A DNA stretch of 45,016 bases from an uncultured Eubacteriales bacterium (GTDB taxonomy: Bacteria > Bacillota > Clostridia > Oscillospirales > CAG-272), in the NCBI GenBank assembly GCA_934432675.1, contig CAKRYT010000010.1, positions 1 through 45,016 of the forward strand. Reading direction: 5' to 3'. The number at the start of each line of letters is the position of its first letter. Within the stretch, counting starts at the first letter, position 1. Of the stretch, positions 22,765 through 30,276 are shown one piece after another. The position numbers and the translations under genes were made by a program. Below the pieces are notes generated by a model. It ran no database searches, was not told the origin of the DNA, and saw nothing but the letters and a program-made list of their open reading frames with translations.

Positions 22765-23886
22765 ATGAAAATCCGCTATACCGCGACCTGCCTTTTCGGG
22801 CTCGAACATCTGCTCGGAGAGGAGATCGACGCACTCGGGTACGACCGCGAGGAGACGATGGACGGGCGCGTCACCTTTCTCGGTGACGAGGAGACGGTGG
22901 CACTCGCCAACGTTTTTCTGCGCTATGCGGAGCGCGTCTATATCACGCTCGGCTCTTTTCCCGCCGCGACCTTCGACGAGGTGTTCGAGGGGGTGCGGGC
23001 ACTCCCGCTCGAAACCTGGATCGGAAAGAACGATGCCTTTCCCGTCAAGGGGCACAGCATCCGCTCGACCCTGACCTCACTCCCCGCCTTGCAGAGCGTC
23101 ATCAAGAAGGCGGCGGTGGAACGGCTCGCCGCGTGCTACGGGCTCACGCACTTCCCCGAGGAGGGCATCCGGTACCAACTGGAATTCTTCCTCTTCAAGG
23201 ACAGGCTCACGCTCATGATCGACACGAGCGGCGTACCGCTCCACAAACGCGGTTACCGCCCGGAGGCGAATGCCGCCCCGCTCCGTGAGACGCTCGCCGC
23301 CGCCCTCGCGGCGTACAGTCGCCCGCGGGAAGAAGTGCTGCTCTGGGACCCGATGTGCGGCTCCGGTACCATCGCCATCGAGGCGGCGATGCTCGCCAAC
23401 CGCATCGCCCCCGGGGCGAAACGGCATTTTGCCGCCGAGCGTTTCCCGCAGTTCCCGCCCGAAGTGTGGCGGTCGGCACGCGAGGAGGCGGAGGAGGGGC
23501 GGCTCCCGACCGGCATCGAGATCTACGCGTCGGATATTGACCCCGCCTGCGTGGAACTTACCCGCGCCAATATTGCGCGCGCCGGGGTGGGGCAGTGGGT
23601 GAAGGCTTTTCGCGCCGACGCGCGCAGCATCTCCGCGCCCGGCAGGCGCGGCACCATCGTCACCAACCCCCCGTACGGCGAACGTCTGATGACGCCCGAG
23701 GTGGTGGAGACGCTCTATCGGGAACTCGGCGTCTGCTTCCGCTCCCTCGCCCCGTGGCAGGTGTACGTCCTGACCTCCCACCCCGATTTCGGTCGGCTGT
23801 ACGGCAAGCGTGCCGACAAGGTACGCAAACTCTATAACGGCATGATTCCCTGCTACCTCTACCAGTATTTCAAGAACGACAGGTGA
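22765..23886 (+). CDS. THUMP-domain class I rRNA guanine methyltransferase
   Basis: A 373-residue enzyme of the RlmL-N/YpsC group. The ATG at 22765 follows GGGGAGG. The N-terminal THUMP RNA-binding domain (about 45-150) is preceded by TATCLFGLEHLLGEEI. The methyltransferase domain has DPMCGSGTIAIEAAMLANRIAPG (abbreviated: DPMCGSGT at the AdoMet loop), YASDID, and the catalytic NPPYGERL. Homologues methylate N2 of a guanine in 23S rRNA (G2445-type). It has its own promoter and terminator. Confidence 0.93.
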   Translation: MKIRYTATCLFGLEHLLGEEIDALGYDREETMDGRVTFLGDEETVALANVFLRYAERVYITLGSFPAATFDEVFEGVRALPLETWIGKNDAFPVKGHSIRSTLTSLPALQSVIKKAAVERLAACYGLTHFPEEGIRYQLEFFLFKDRLTLMIDTSGVPLHKRGYRPEANAAPLRETLAAALAAYSRPREEVLLWDPMCGSGTIAIEAAMLANRIAPGAKRHFAAERFPQFPPEVWRSAREEAEEGRLPTGIEIYASDIDPACVELTRANIARAGVGQWVKAFRADARSISAPGRRGTIVTNPPYGERLMTPEVVETLYRELGVCFRSLAPWQVYVLTSHPDFGRLYGKRADKVRKLYNGMIPCYLYQYFKNDR

Positions 23887-23930
23887 TGCGCCGCGGGTAA
23901 CGCCGTGCGACGCGGGGATCACAGAATATA

Positions 23931-23973
23931 AACAGCGTTGTGCCAGGTTTTTCGGCACAACGCTGTTCTTTTT
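23931..23973 (+). terminator. Terminator hairpin, 14-bp stem
   Basis: AACAGCGTTGTGCC pairs perfectly with GGCACAACGCTGTT around an AGGTTTTTC loop, followed by CTTTTTG. A sister hairpin with the same loop core lies at 39257-39290. Confidence 0.9.
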
Positions 23974-23978
23974 GCGGG

Positions 23979-24117
23979 CGGAAGTCCGCCTTTACGGTGA
24001 CCTTACCCGCACGAGTGTCTGCCTCCCGCGGTGACCCTGCCCGGGTGGAAGTCAACCTCCCGCGGCAACCTCGCCCGTGCGGCGGTCTGTCCCCTCGCGG
24101 TGACCCCGCTTTCCGGC
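23979..24117. repeat. Decayed 34-bp tandem repeat, four units
   Basis: The anchor GGTGACC/GGCAACC recurs at 23996, 24030, 24064 and 24099, giving periods of 34, 34 and 35 bp. Units share a CCTCCCGCGGTGACCNTGCCCG-like core. It lies between a plus-strand terminator and the end of a minus-strand gene and is not coding. Confidence 0.65.
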
Positions 24118-25896
24118 TTACCGGAATTCTCCGAGGGCATCCGGCGGGCAGGTGTAGGTCAGTTTTTCACCGTAGGTTTTTTCGTAGATCTCACGCCAGA
24201 CGCGGTAGTTCTCCATCATGAGATCGTGCATATTCTCGCAGATGGTCTTGTTCGGGCCGGGATAGATCGGCGGGGCGATGTGCACGGTGTAGATCTGTAC
24301 GGGGAAACCGTCCTCTCCGATCTTGTCGCTGTCCCGCATGGTGATGAAACAGGGCAGGACGGGGACGTGGTTTTTCGCCGCGAAACGGAAGGCACCCGGT
24401 TTCAGGGGCTTCGGCTTCCGGTAATTCCACCACATGCTCTGCTCGGGGTAGAAGAGGACGAAATCTCCCTCCCGGAGGAGTTCTCCCGTCGCCTGCACGA
24501 ACTCGGTCATGACCTTGGTATTCGAGGAGAGCGGGAGGGTATTGCAGTTACGCATGAGGCGGCCGTAAAAGCCGGGGAAATTCGTGTAGTTGCCCTCGCG
24601 GATGACGCGGAAGAAACGCCGTTTCTTCTGCCCGGAGGCATCGTAGGCAAGGTGCATCGCAAAACTGTCGAACGCGTTGAAGTGGTTGCAGGTGATGACG
24701 GCACCCGAGCGCAATTTCTGGAAATTCTCAATCCCGGGGAAACCGTCGATTTGCAGTTTGCCGTCCTTGATGAGTCCTTCCACGAATTTGCGCGCGGCGG
24801 CAAAGGCGAGGCGCGCCCCGAGTTTTGCCGGTCCGCTCCTGCGGAGAAAGTCCACCTCTCCCGGTTTCAGCGTCCGCGTGGGCGGGTCGTTTTCCACATC
24901 CTCGTCAAAGCGGCCTTCCTTTTCGAATTGCGCGATCTTTTTGAGGATGCGTACACGGTCGAGGTCCACCCCAGGATTCATCATGCGGAAATAGGTGTCC
25001 TCTTTTTCGGATTCCTCTGCGGCGAGCGCAGCGAGGCGGTCGCCCGAGGCGAGGTCCTCGGCGCGTTCAAGGTCGGTGTAGGCTTTGAGTTCCGCACGGA
25101 TTTTGCCGTAGACCGGCGTCATTTTCGCATAGTGCCAGAAATAGTCCTTCAAGCGGCAATCGGGGAAGTGCCACGGTTTCGACACCATGATGTAGTGGAT
25201 GATCTTTATTTCCTCTTCCGGCACGGGCAGGGTGCCGTACACCTCGGTGTTCCACGCCGGGGAGAGCCAGGATACACGCCCCTCGCAGAGCACGTTCAGG
25301 TAGTCCTCGTCCTGGGTGACGCGGAAGGTATAGGTACCGAGGAGTTTCGTGAATTTTTCGAGGATTTTATCGCGGCGGAAGAGTGCGCAGTTGATGAGCA
25401 GCACCCCCGCGTTGAAGTAGTACATACGGTCGATGCCGAGCACCTTTTCGACGTAGGTGCCGAACACGTCCGTCTGCCGCATCGCCTGCTCGGGAGCGGC
25501 GGCGACGTAGTTGTCCCCGAGGTCGTGGTCGTACATCTCGGCAATGTTGCCGAGGACGATGGTGTCGCTGTCGATATAGATCGCCTTGTTGTACTTGGGG
25601 TACATTTCGGCGATGAAAAGGCGGTAGTAGGTCGTGCGCGAGTAGTAGTCACGCACGTGGAGCGCGTCGCCGTAACGGTCCAGGTAGGCGGACACGTCGA
25701 CGAACTCGATGCGGAAGTTACGCCCTTCGAGCGATTCAAACGCTTCACGGTACCGCTCGGACACGCGGGTCTGCAAGATATAGATCTGGTAGCGGCGATT
25801 CGGGTCGGCGTTGGCTTTCAGGGAGGTGAGGGCGACGAGCGTGTATTTGACAAAGGCGTCGTCGGCGGCAAAGAAAATCGGTATCAGTTCGTTCAT
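24118..25896 (-). CDS. GT8 glycosyltransferase fused to a PlsC-type acyltransferase
   Basis: A 592-residue two-domain protein. Residues 1-275 are a family 8 retaining glycosyltransferase (LgtC-like) with the metal-binding DSD at 109-111 (AIYIDSDTIV), FNAGVLLIN at 161-169 and IIHYIMVSKPWH near 232-243. Residues about 345-570 are a 1-acylglycerol-phosphate acyltransferase-like domain with CNHFNAFD (His405, Asp410, the HX4D catalytic motif) and FYPEQSMWW at 482-490. No signal peptide. It is last in a four-gene operon and overlaps the preceding GT8 gene by four bases (ATGA). Inferred role: sugar transfer and acylation of one lipid or glycan product at the inner membrane face. Acceptor and donor unknown. 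The fusion looks intact. Confidence 0.88.
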   Translation of the reverse strand: MNELIPIFFAADDAFVKYTLVALTSLKANADPNRRYQIYILQTRVSERYREAFESLEGRNFRIEFVDVSAYLDRYGDALHVRDYYSRTTYYRLFIAEMYPKYNKAIYIDSDTIVLGNIAEMYDHDLGDNYVAAAPEQAMRQTDVFGTYVEKVLGIDRMYYFNAGVLLINCALFRRDKILEKFTKLLGTYTFRVTQDEDYLNVLCEGRVSWLSPAWNTEVYGTLPVPEEEIKIIHYIMVSKPWHFPDCRLKDYFWHYAKMTPVYGKIRAELKAYTDLERAEDLASGDRLAALAAEESEKEDTYFRMMNPGVDLDRVRILKKIAQFEKEGRFDEDVENDPPTRTLKPGEVDFLRRSGPAKLGARLAFAAARKFVEGLIKDGKLQIDGFPGIENFQKLRSGAVITCNHFNAFDSFAMHLAYDASGQKKRRFFRVIREGNYTNFPGFYGRLMRNCNTLPLSSNTKVMTEFVQATGELLREGDFVLFYPEQSMWWNYRKPKPLKPGAFRFAAKNHVPVLPCFITMRDSDKIGEDGFPVQIYTVHIAPPIYPGPNKTICENMHDLMMENYRVWREIYEKTYGEKLTYTCPPDALGEFR

Positions 25897-26744
25897 GCGT
25901 TTGTACGCTCCTGTTCTTGTAAGAGAGATTCTTTCAGTCTTAAAAATTCGTCGAAAACGTCATCGAAGGCGGGGTAGCCGAAGACGCGGCGGACGCGCTC
26001 GACCTGCCACTGCTTGATGTTGTCGGTGTGTGGGTAGGGCAGCCAGTAAAGACGCTTTGCAAAGTGACGGATGATCGTGGATTTGTGCAGGAATTTCTGG
26101 TCGTTGTATTTCTGCGGCAGCATTTTTTTGCGCGTGGTGGAGCGGATGAGCGCGCTCTGGTCGGCAAAGACCAGTTTTTTGCGGCGGAGCCAGTCCCGCG
26201 CCTTGGCAAAGAGCCCCGTGCGGAGTGCCTCCGGCATATGGAAGAGCAGCACCCCTGCGTTGATATAGTTCGGCTGAATGAGGAACTTGCCGTAGTGGTC
26301 ACGCGCGGCGGCGTACTCGTAGCCCGTGAGGTCCTGCTGCCATAAGAGGTCAATATCACGGTTGAAGAGCAGGTCGCAGTCGAGGTAAAGGAGTTTTTCG
26401 AGGGCGGCGAGTTCCGGCACGAGATCGGCGAGGAGCCGCAGGAGCGTGTAGGGGGAGCAGTAGGCACCCTCGTTCGGGCAGCCCGAGAACTCCCGGCGGT
26501 AGAGGTCGGTAACGTCCAGTTTCGTAACGGCGTTTTCCGCGCCGAAAGTTTTGACATAGCGGTCGAGAAAGGCAATGTCCCCGTCGCCGATCGGGAGGTA
26601 CGCCGGGTTCAGGTGCGTGGCGTCCATCGTCATGACGTAAACACGGACGGGCTCGTGCGATTGCGTGCGGCGGAAGACCGAGACGAGGCAGGAGAGCACG
26701 CCGTCAAATACTTTGCCGTTGCCGGCGAAGAGCAGGTGCTTCAT
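25893..26744 (-). CDS. GT8 family glycosyltransferase
   Basis: A 283-residue GT-A fold enzyme. An N-terminal Rossmann-like half has VRVYVMTMD. The divalent-metal DxD motif is DCD at 122-124 in LLYLDCDLLF. NYINAGVLLFHMP is the conserved FNAG-type motif. Family members transfer glucose or galactose from UDP-sugars to lipid-linked or cell-surface acceptors; the acceptor here is unknown. No signal peptide; the basic C-terminus may associate with the membrane. Four-base overlaps at both ends place it firmly within the GT8/acyltransferase operon. Confidence 0.9.
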   Translation of the reverse strand: MKHLLFAGNGKVFDGVLSCLVSVFRRTQSHEPVRVYVMTMDATHLNPAYLPIGDGDIAFLDRYVKTFGAENAVTKLDVTDLYRREFSGCPNEGAYCSPYTLLRLLADLVPELAALEKLLYLDCDLLFNRDIDLLWQQDLTGYEYAAARDHYGKFLIQPNYINAGVLLFHMPEALRTGLFAKARDWLRRKKLVFADQSALIRSTTRKKMLPQKYNDQKFLHKSTIIRHFAKRLYWLPYPHTDNIKQWQVERVRRVFGYPAFDDVFDEFLRLKESLLQEQERTNA

Positions 26745-27526
26745 TCGTGTAACTCCTTTTTAACGTAGTGGATGACTTTGATGTTGCTGGAAGCGGCACG
26801 CCCGCACATCGTCCGATAGACGCGGTCACGCAGTTCCCGCCGTGCGGCGGCACCGCGGAGGGCGGGGTCCGGGAAAAAGGGTCCGTCAATATAGGTGACG
26901 ATGCGCGGCTTTTTGCCGTGACGGCGTTTCTGATAGGTGTTCGTAAAACAGAAGACCGGGGCACCGAGGCGGATGGGATAGGAAAACGAATCGTCCGGGA
27001 AAGGGCGGATGCCCGTATAATACGGCCATATGTGCGCCTCGGGGTAGATGACGACACAGCATCCCTCGCGCACGCGTGTTTCAATCGCTTTCGCAAAGTT
27101 TCTCGCCGCGGCAAGGTCGTCCGGGAGCGGCAGGGCACCGAGGCTCGGCGTGATGCGCCCGAGGACGGGCATCGAGACGTTGTTCGGGTGGACGACGGTA
27201 TAGGCATCCTTCGGGCAGGTGAGCATGGAGGGGAGCACGGCGTCTCCCGTCGGCTGGGTGTGGTTTCCGAAAAGAAAATACCCCGTCTTTTTATCGCGCG
27301 GGAGTTTCTCGCGCCCGACCACCTTGTGGCGGAATTTATGTTTCAGGTAAAAGAAGGCGAGCGGGGTCGCGACCATGCGGTACCAAAAGAAATGGGTAAA
27401 GCGTTTCCAGGGGGAGGTGTGGAGATACACCCAGTTGCCGTCGATGCGTTTCGGGGTGATGACGGCGGAGGAAAACTCGTTGTTGCGCTCGTCGTCGTAG
27501 TAGATGACGGCAGGTAGTTTACTCAC
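26741..27526 (-). CDS. PlsC-like acyltransferase
   Basis: A 261-residue protein starting at GTG 27526 after an AAAGGAGG site; GTGAGTAA overlaps the stop of the upstream gene. Residues 45-70 are hydrophobic and basic, suggesting membrane contact. The acyltransferase motif is FGNHTQPTGDA (His89, Asp95), with one residue more than the classical HX4D spacing. VIYPEAHIWPY is the third motif, and IDGPFFPD is near the end. It probably transfers an acyl group to a glycerophosphate or glycolipid acceptor. It is the second gene of a four-gene operon and is related to both neighbouring acyltransferase domains. Confidence 0.85.
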   Translation of the reverse strand: MSKLPAVIYYDDERNNEFSSAVITPKRIDGNWVYLHTSPWKRFTHFFWYRMVATPLAFFYLKHKFRHKVVGREKLPRDKKTGYFLFGNHTQPTGDAVLPSMLTCPKDAYTVVHPNNVSMPVLGRITPSLGALPLPDDLAAARNFAKAIETRVREGCCVVIYPEAHIWPYYTGIRPFPDDSFSYPIRLGAPVFCFTNTYQKRRHGKKPRIVTYIDGPFFPDPALRGAAARRELRDRVYRTMCGRAASSNIKVIHYVKKELHE

Positions 27527-28214
27527 GGGGCGGTGCCTCCTTTCCCGCCGCGGCGGCGAGATCCCGCATGGCGGCGCGCAGCCGCTCTCCGAGTTCATGC
27601 GCGCGGCGGTTGCGCGGCAGGCGCGCATCGGAGTAGAAAGGACCCGCGACGCGGGTCACGGCGCGGCGGCAGCCGTCCGTGCCCCGACACACGGCGGTGT
27701 AGAACACGAAGGAGGGCTCGTCAAAACGGACGGGGTAGAGGTAGGGGGCGTCGCCGGAGGCACCGTCCGTGTAGATGGCGACGGCACCGCGCGTGACGGT
27801 GTGCTTTTCAAGTTTTTCGAGGAAGGGGCGCATCTCGCGGTGGGTCTCGGGGGTCGGGATGCCGACGCAGTGCCGCGCGAGCGGCGCATACCGGGTGAGT
27901 GTCTCCGCCGGGGCGGGGACCAAAATCGGTTTATCGGTCAGGCAGGCGGGGACGAGGGCGTCGAGCGGCGTACCCGTACGGTTGCCGTACAGGAACATAC
28001 CGCTGCGGCGAAAACCGCGCAGGGCACGCTTTCCGTGCACGCGCCAGCGGTAGCCCCATCCGAGCATCAGGCGCGCGCGCGGCTGCAAAAGGAAACGATA
28101 GCCGATGAGGCGCAATCCCTCGGGCGGGCGGCGGAAGAGGTCCGTATCCCCTGCGCGCGGGGCGTCGGGGGCGGTCGGTTTTTCGACCGGGTGTTTCGGG
28201 CGGGTCTGCTCCAC
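27519..28214 (-). CDS. Degenerate PlsC-like protein (catalytic His replaced by Arg)
   Basis: The best start is GTG 28214, nine bases after AAAGGAG, giving 231 residues; the frame stays open to 28466 and an ATG at 28328 is an alternative without a clear site. It resembles the downstream acyltransferase throughout: LYGNRTGTPLDAL replaces FGNHTQPTGDA, AIYTDGASGD stands where the PEA motif should be, and RVAGPFYSDARLP matches IDGPFFPDPALR. The catalytic His is Arg and the third motif is lost, so it is probably inactive as an acyltransferase. It may bind the substrate or partner with its active paralogue. First gene of the operon; it overlaps the next gene by eight bases. Confidence 0.72.
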   Translation of the reverse strand: MEQTRPKHPVEKPTAPDAPRAGDTDLFRRPPEGLRLIGYRFLLQPRARLMLGWGYRWRVHGKRALRGFRRSGMFLYGNRTGTPLDALVPACLTDKPILVPAPAETLTRYAPLARHCVGIPTPETHREMRPFLEKLEKHTVTRGAVAIYTDGASGDAPYLYPVRFDEPSFVFYTAVCRGTDGCRRAVTRVAGPFYSDARLPRNRRAHELGERLRAAMRDLAAAAGKEAPPRE

Positions 28215-28518
28215 GGCTGCTGTCTCCTTTCCGTTCGTGGTTGGGGGCGGCGGCTTTTGCGGTCCCCTTCGGCGGCGGTTGCGCCGCTGCCCCGGGGCCC
28301 GGGCCGCTTTCGTTATGATTGTACCCATACGGCGCAAAAAAGGCAACCTACTCGCGCGGCGGCGACTCCCCTCCTCGATGCAGGCATTCTCTCCGGGGTA
28401 GAACGGGACTCTACAAATGGTAGAATGCACGGTTATTTGCCCAAAAGTGTAATAGAAAGGTGACATTTGTGACAGAGGAGGGCTCCCGGCACCGCGCGAC
28501 AGTGCCGAAAGGCGGCTA
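28215..28518. other. Divergent intergenic region without a recognised gene
   Basis: This lies between the acyltransferase operon (minus) and the HTH gene (plus). A long in-frame upstream extension of the acyltransferase gene runs to 28466 but is Arg/Pro-rich and lacks a ribosome binding site. I could not identify a convincing minus-strand promoter. Confidence 0.45.
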
Positions 28519-28546
28519 TTGCTTTTTCAGAAAAAAGTGTTATAAT
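28519..28546 (+). promoter_or_regulatory. Promoter of the HTH gene, nearly leaderless
   Basis: TTGCTT (28519-28524) and TATAAT (28541-28546) with a 16-bp spacer. The expected transcription start is about 28553-28554, two or three bases before the ATG at 28556. Confidence 0.7.
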
Positions 28547-28555
28547 AGTTCTGCT

Positions 28556-29176
28556 ATGGATGAACTTGAAGCGATTGTATCGAATAATCTGACCGTTTTG
28601 CGGAAACGCCGCGGTTGGACGCAGGCGGAACTCGCGGAAAAAATCCACTATTCGGACAAGTCTGTCTCCAAGTGGGAGCGCGGAGAGGCACTCCCCGACT
28701 TAAAGGTGCTCAAAACCTTGTCGGAGCTGTACGGTGTCACCGTGGATTGTTTCCTCACCGAGGGTGCCGCAGAGGACCCGGCGCCGTATATGGCACCTGC
28801 CTCAAAATTGCGCTATCAGATATGGGTCACCCTGCTTGCCGTATGTATCGTATGGCTGGTGGCGACCATGGTTTTTGTATATTCCGTTCTGTACGGAGAC
28901 CGCGGGAACTGGCAGGTGTTTATCTGGGCGATCCCGGTGACCGCCTTGGTGGTCGCGGTGTTCGATCGGCGGTACTTCCGCGGGCGACTGTCGTTCCCCG
29001 TCCTGTCGGTTTTGCTGTGGGGTGTGATTCTGTCGGTCTTTTTGCAGTGGCTGGAATATGGGATGTGGGCGTTGTTTATCATTGGGGCACCGGCGCAGAT
29101 AGGGCTGGTATTGATGCATCAGATCCGCCGTGTTTCGAGACAAGAGATAAGGGCGGAGAACAAGCCCCCTAAATGA
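28556..29176 (+). CDS. XRE-family HTH regulator with four membrane segments
   Basis: A 206-residue protein. Residues 8-66 are an XRE helix-turn-helix with WTQAELAEKIHYSDKSVSKW and LPDLKVLKTLSELYGV. Four hydrophobic segments follow (about 89-112, 119-137, 146-165, 168-188). Membrane-tethered XRE regulators of this type are common in Clostridia and usually autoregulate or sense the envelope. No ribosome binding site precedes the ATG, and the -10 box is ten bases upstream, so the mRNA is probably leaderless. The last ten codons (REIRAENKPPK-like tail) fall inside the GGCAACCGAT repeat beginning at 29136, including its AGATAAGGGCGGA motif, so the C-terminus appears to have been supplied or replaced by the repeat. 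Confidence 0.88.
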   Translation: MDELEAIVSNNLTVLRKRRGWTQAELAEKIHYSDKSVSKWERGEALPDLKVLKTLSELYGVTVDCFLTEGAAEDPAPYMAPASKLRYQIWVTLLAVCIVWLVATMVFVYSVLYGDRGNWQVFIWAIPVTALVVAVFDRRYFRGRLSFPVLSVLLWGVILSVFLQWLEYGMWALFIIGAPAQIGLVLMHQIRRVSRQEIRAENKPPK

Positions 29177-29558
29177 TTTTTAATGGCAACCGATACTGAC
29201 TTTTCATACTAGAAAGAAAAGCGGCGTCGGTTGCCTTTACTTTAAGAGACGGGGGGCTTTAACCGCGTTCGCACCGCCTACCGTACCAAGTACGCCTACT
29301 GCGGTGTGAACGCGGTTTCTCCATCCCTTCTCTCTTGTCTCGGGTACACAAGTTAAGCAATGGCTGGCGCAGATAAGGGCGGACGATTGTCTTCCGGTTA
29401 GACAAAATAAAAGCATTTCCGTCTCGCGGAAATGCATCAGGCAAACAAACGGTTTCTCCGATAAAAAACGAAGTTTGCCGGAGCAACGCCCCCTAAATGA
29501 TTTTAATGGCAACCGATATTGACTTTTCAAAGATAGATGAAAAGCCGTATCGGTTGCC
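29136..29558. repeat. Structured GGCAACCGAT repeat, copy B
   Basis: Same architecture as copy A at 5465-5890. Outer stem CGAGACAAGAGA (29136-29147, in the HTH coding end) with its complement at 29331-29342. Second stem AAGCCCCC/GGGGGCTT (29162-29169, near 29251-29259) enclosing the core hairpin 29185-29235. Third stem AACCGCGTTCGCACCGC with GCGGTGTGAACGCGGTT (29261-29277, 29301-29317; one mismatch). The conserved tail ACAAGTTAAGCAATGGCTGG and AGATAAGGGCGGA (29371-29383) follows, then GCATTTCCG/CGGAAATGC (29413-29435), GGCAAAC/GTTTGCC (29440-29479) and a second core hairpin 29508-29558. Stems differ in sequence from copy A but stay paired. Confidence 0.82.
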
Positions 29559-29862
29559 TTTACTTTAAGAGGAACGGGGGGAGCCGCCAAAACCCCTTCG
29601 GTGAATGGGTTTTGGCGAGCGACAAGCCGGAAAACCTTGTTCTCTGGGCGGCGGCGAAAGACGACGGAACGAGGACAAGGCTCGCGGCGCGGGACGAGAG
29701 CCCCCCTCTTCGTGCCGCCGATGTGTTCCGGCTTTCTCTTGCCTCGGGTACACAAGTTAAGCAATGGCCGGCGCAAAGATAAGGGCGGAGGGGGAGTTCA
29801 CAAAGTGAATGAAAAGGGCAACCGATATTGCCGTTTCCTTTTGCGGGACGGTATCGGTTGCC
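29508..29862. repeat. Structured GGCAACCGAT repeat, copy C (variant insert)
   Basis: This continues directly from copy B. Core hairpin 29508-29558, then a GCCAAAACCCC/GGGTTTTGGC hairpin near 29587-29618. A long imperfect palindrome follows between AAGCCGGAA (about 29624) and TTCCGGCTT (about 29730). Then comes the conserved CGGGTACACAAGTTAAGCAATGG-type tail with AGATAAGGGCGGA (29777-29789), and a shorter final core hairpin at 29817-29862. The variable segment is longer than in copies A and B. Not coding as far as I can tell. Confidence 0.72.
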
Positions 29863-29910
29863 TTTATTTTGGGCGGTTATGCGGGCGGATCGGGAGCAAG
29901 GAAGTATTTG

Positions 29911-29948
29911 AAAAAAGCGGGGAAAACTTTTCGCAAAAAGTTTTCCCC
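29911..29948 (-). terminator. Terminator of glyA-pfkA operon
   Basis: GGGGAAAACTTTT/AAAAGTTTTCCCC stem; on the minus strand it is followed by GC then six T residues. Confidence 0.85.
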
Positions 29949-30000
29949 GCGAGGGTATGACCGTCGCCGTTTTTCGTGCGGAATACGGGTGGGTACGCCG

Positions 30001-30276
30001 TCAGAACAGGAGCAGTTTCAGCATGGCGGTGAGGGCGGCGAGGAACAGAATCCCCTCGCCCACGAGTTTGAAGCCGAAATTGGTGACGCAGACGTTTTCG
30101 CGGCGGTTGATGAGGGTGCGCGCGACCATGCCGGCGATGAAGACGTAGATGGCACCGAAGCGGAGCACGATCTGCGACGTGGCGTTCTGCGGGACGTCCT
30201 GATAGGCACGCATGACGTAGATCGCGAGCAGGACGCCTGCGGCGATCCAGATGATGCCCGGAATATGCTTTTTCAT
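30001..30276 (-). CDS. Small membrane protein, unknown
   Basis: A 91-residue protein with about three hydrophobic segments (6-22, 38-58, 70-90) and basic loops (RAYQD, RTLINRRENV). The ATG at 30276 shares a base with the pfkA stop (TGATG), so it is translated by coupling. No family is recognised. The pfkA link is positional; it does not by itself indicate a glycolytic role. Confidence 0.7.
   Translation of the reverse strand: MKKHIPGIIWIAAGVLLAIYVMRAYQDVPQNATSQIVLRFGAIYVFIAGMVARTLINRRENVCVTNFGFKLVGEGILFLAALTAMLKLLLF

Noticed and set aside
24031..25977. 648-codon plus-strand open frame over the GT8-PlsC gene
   Set aside because: Antisense shadow without promoter or ribosome binding site.
28380..28480. 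Minus-strand promoter for the GT8/acyltransferase operon (TTGGGC...TACCAT)
   Set aside because: Both boxes are poor and the gene start itself is uncertain.
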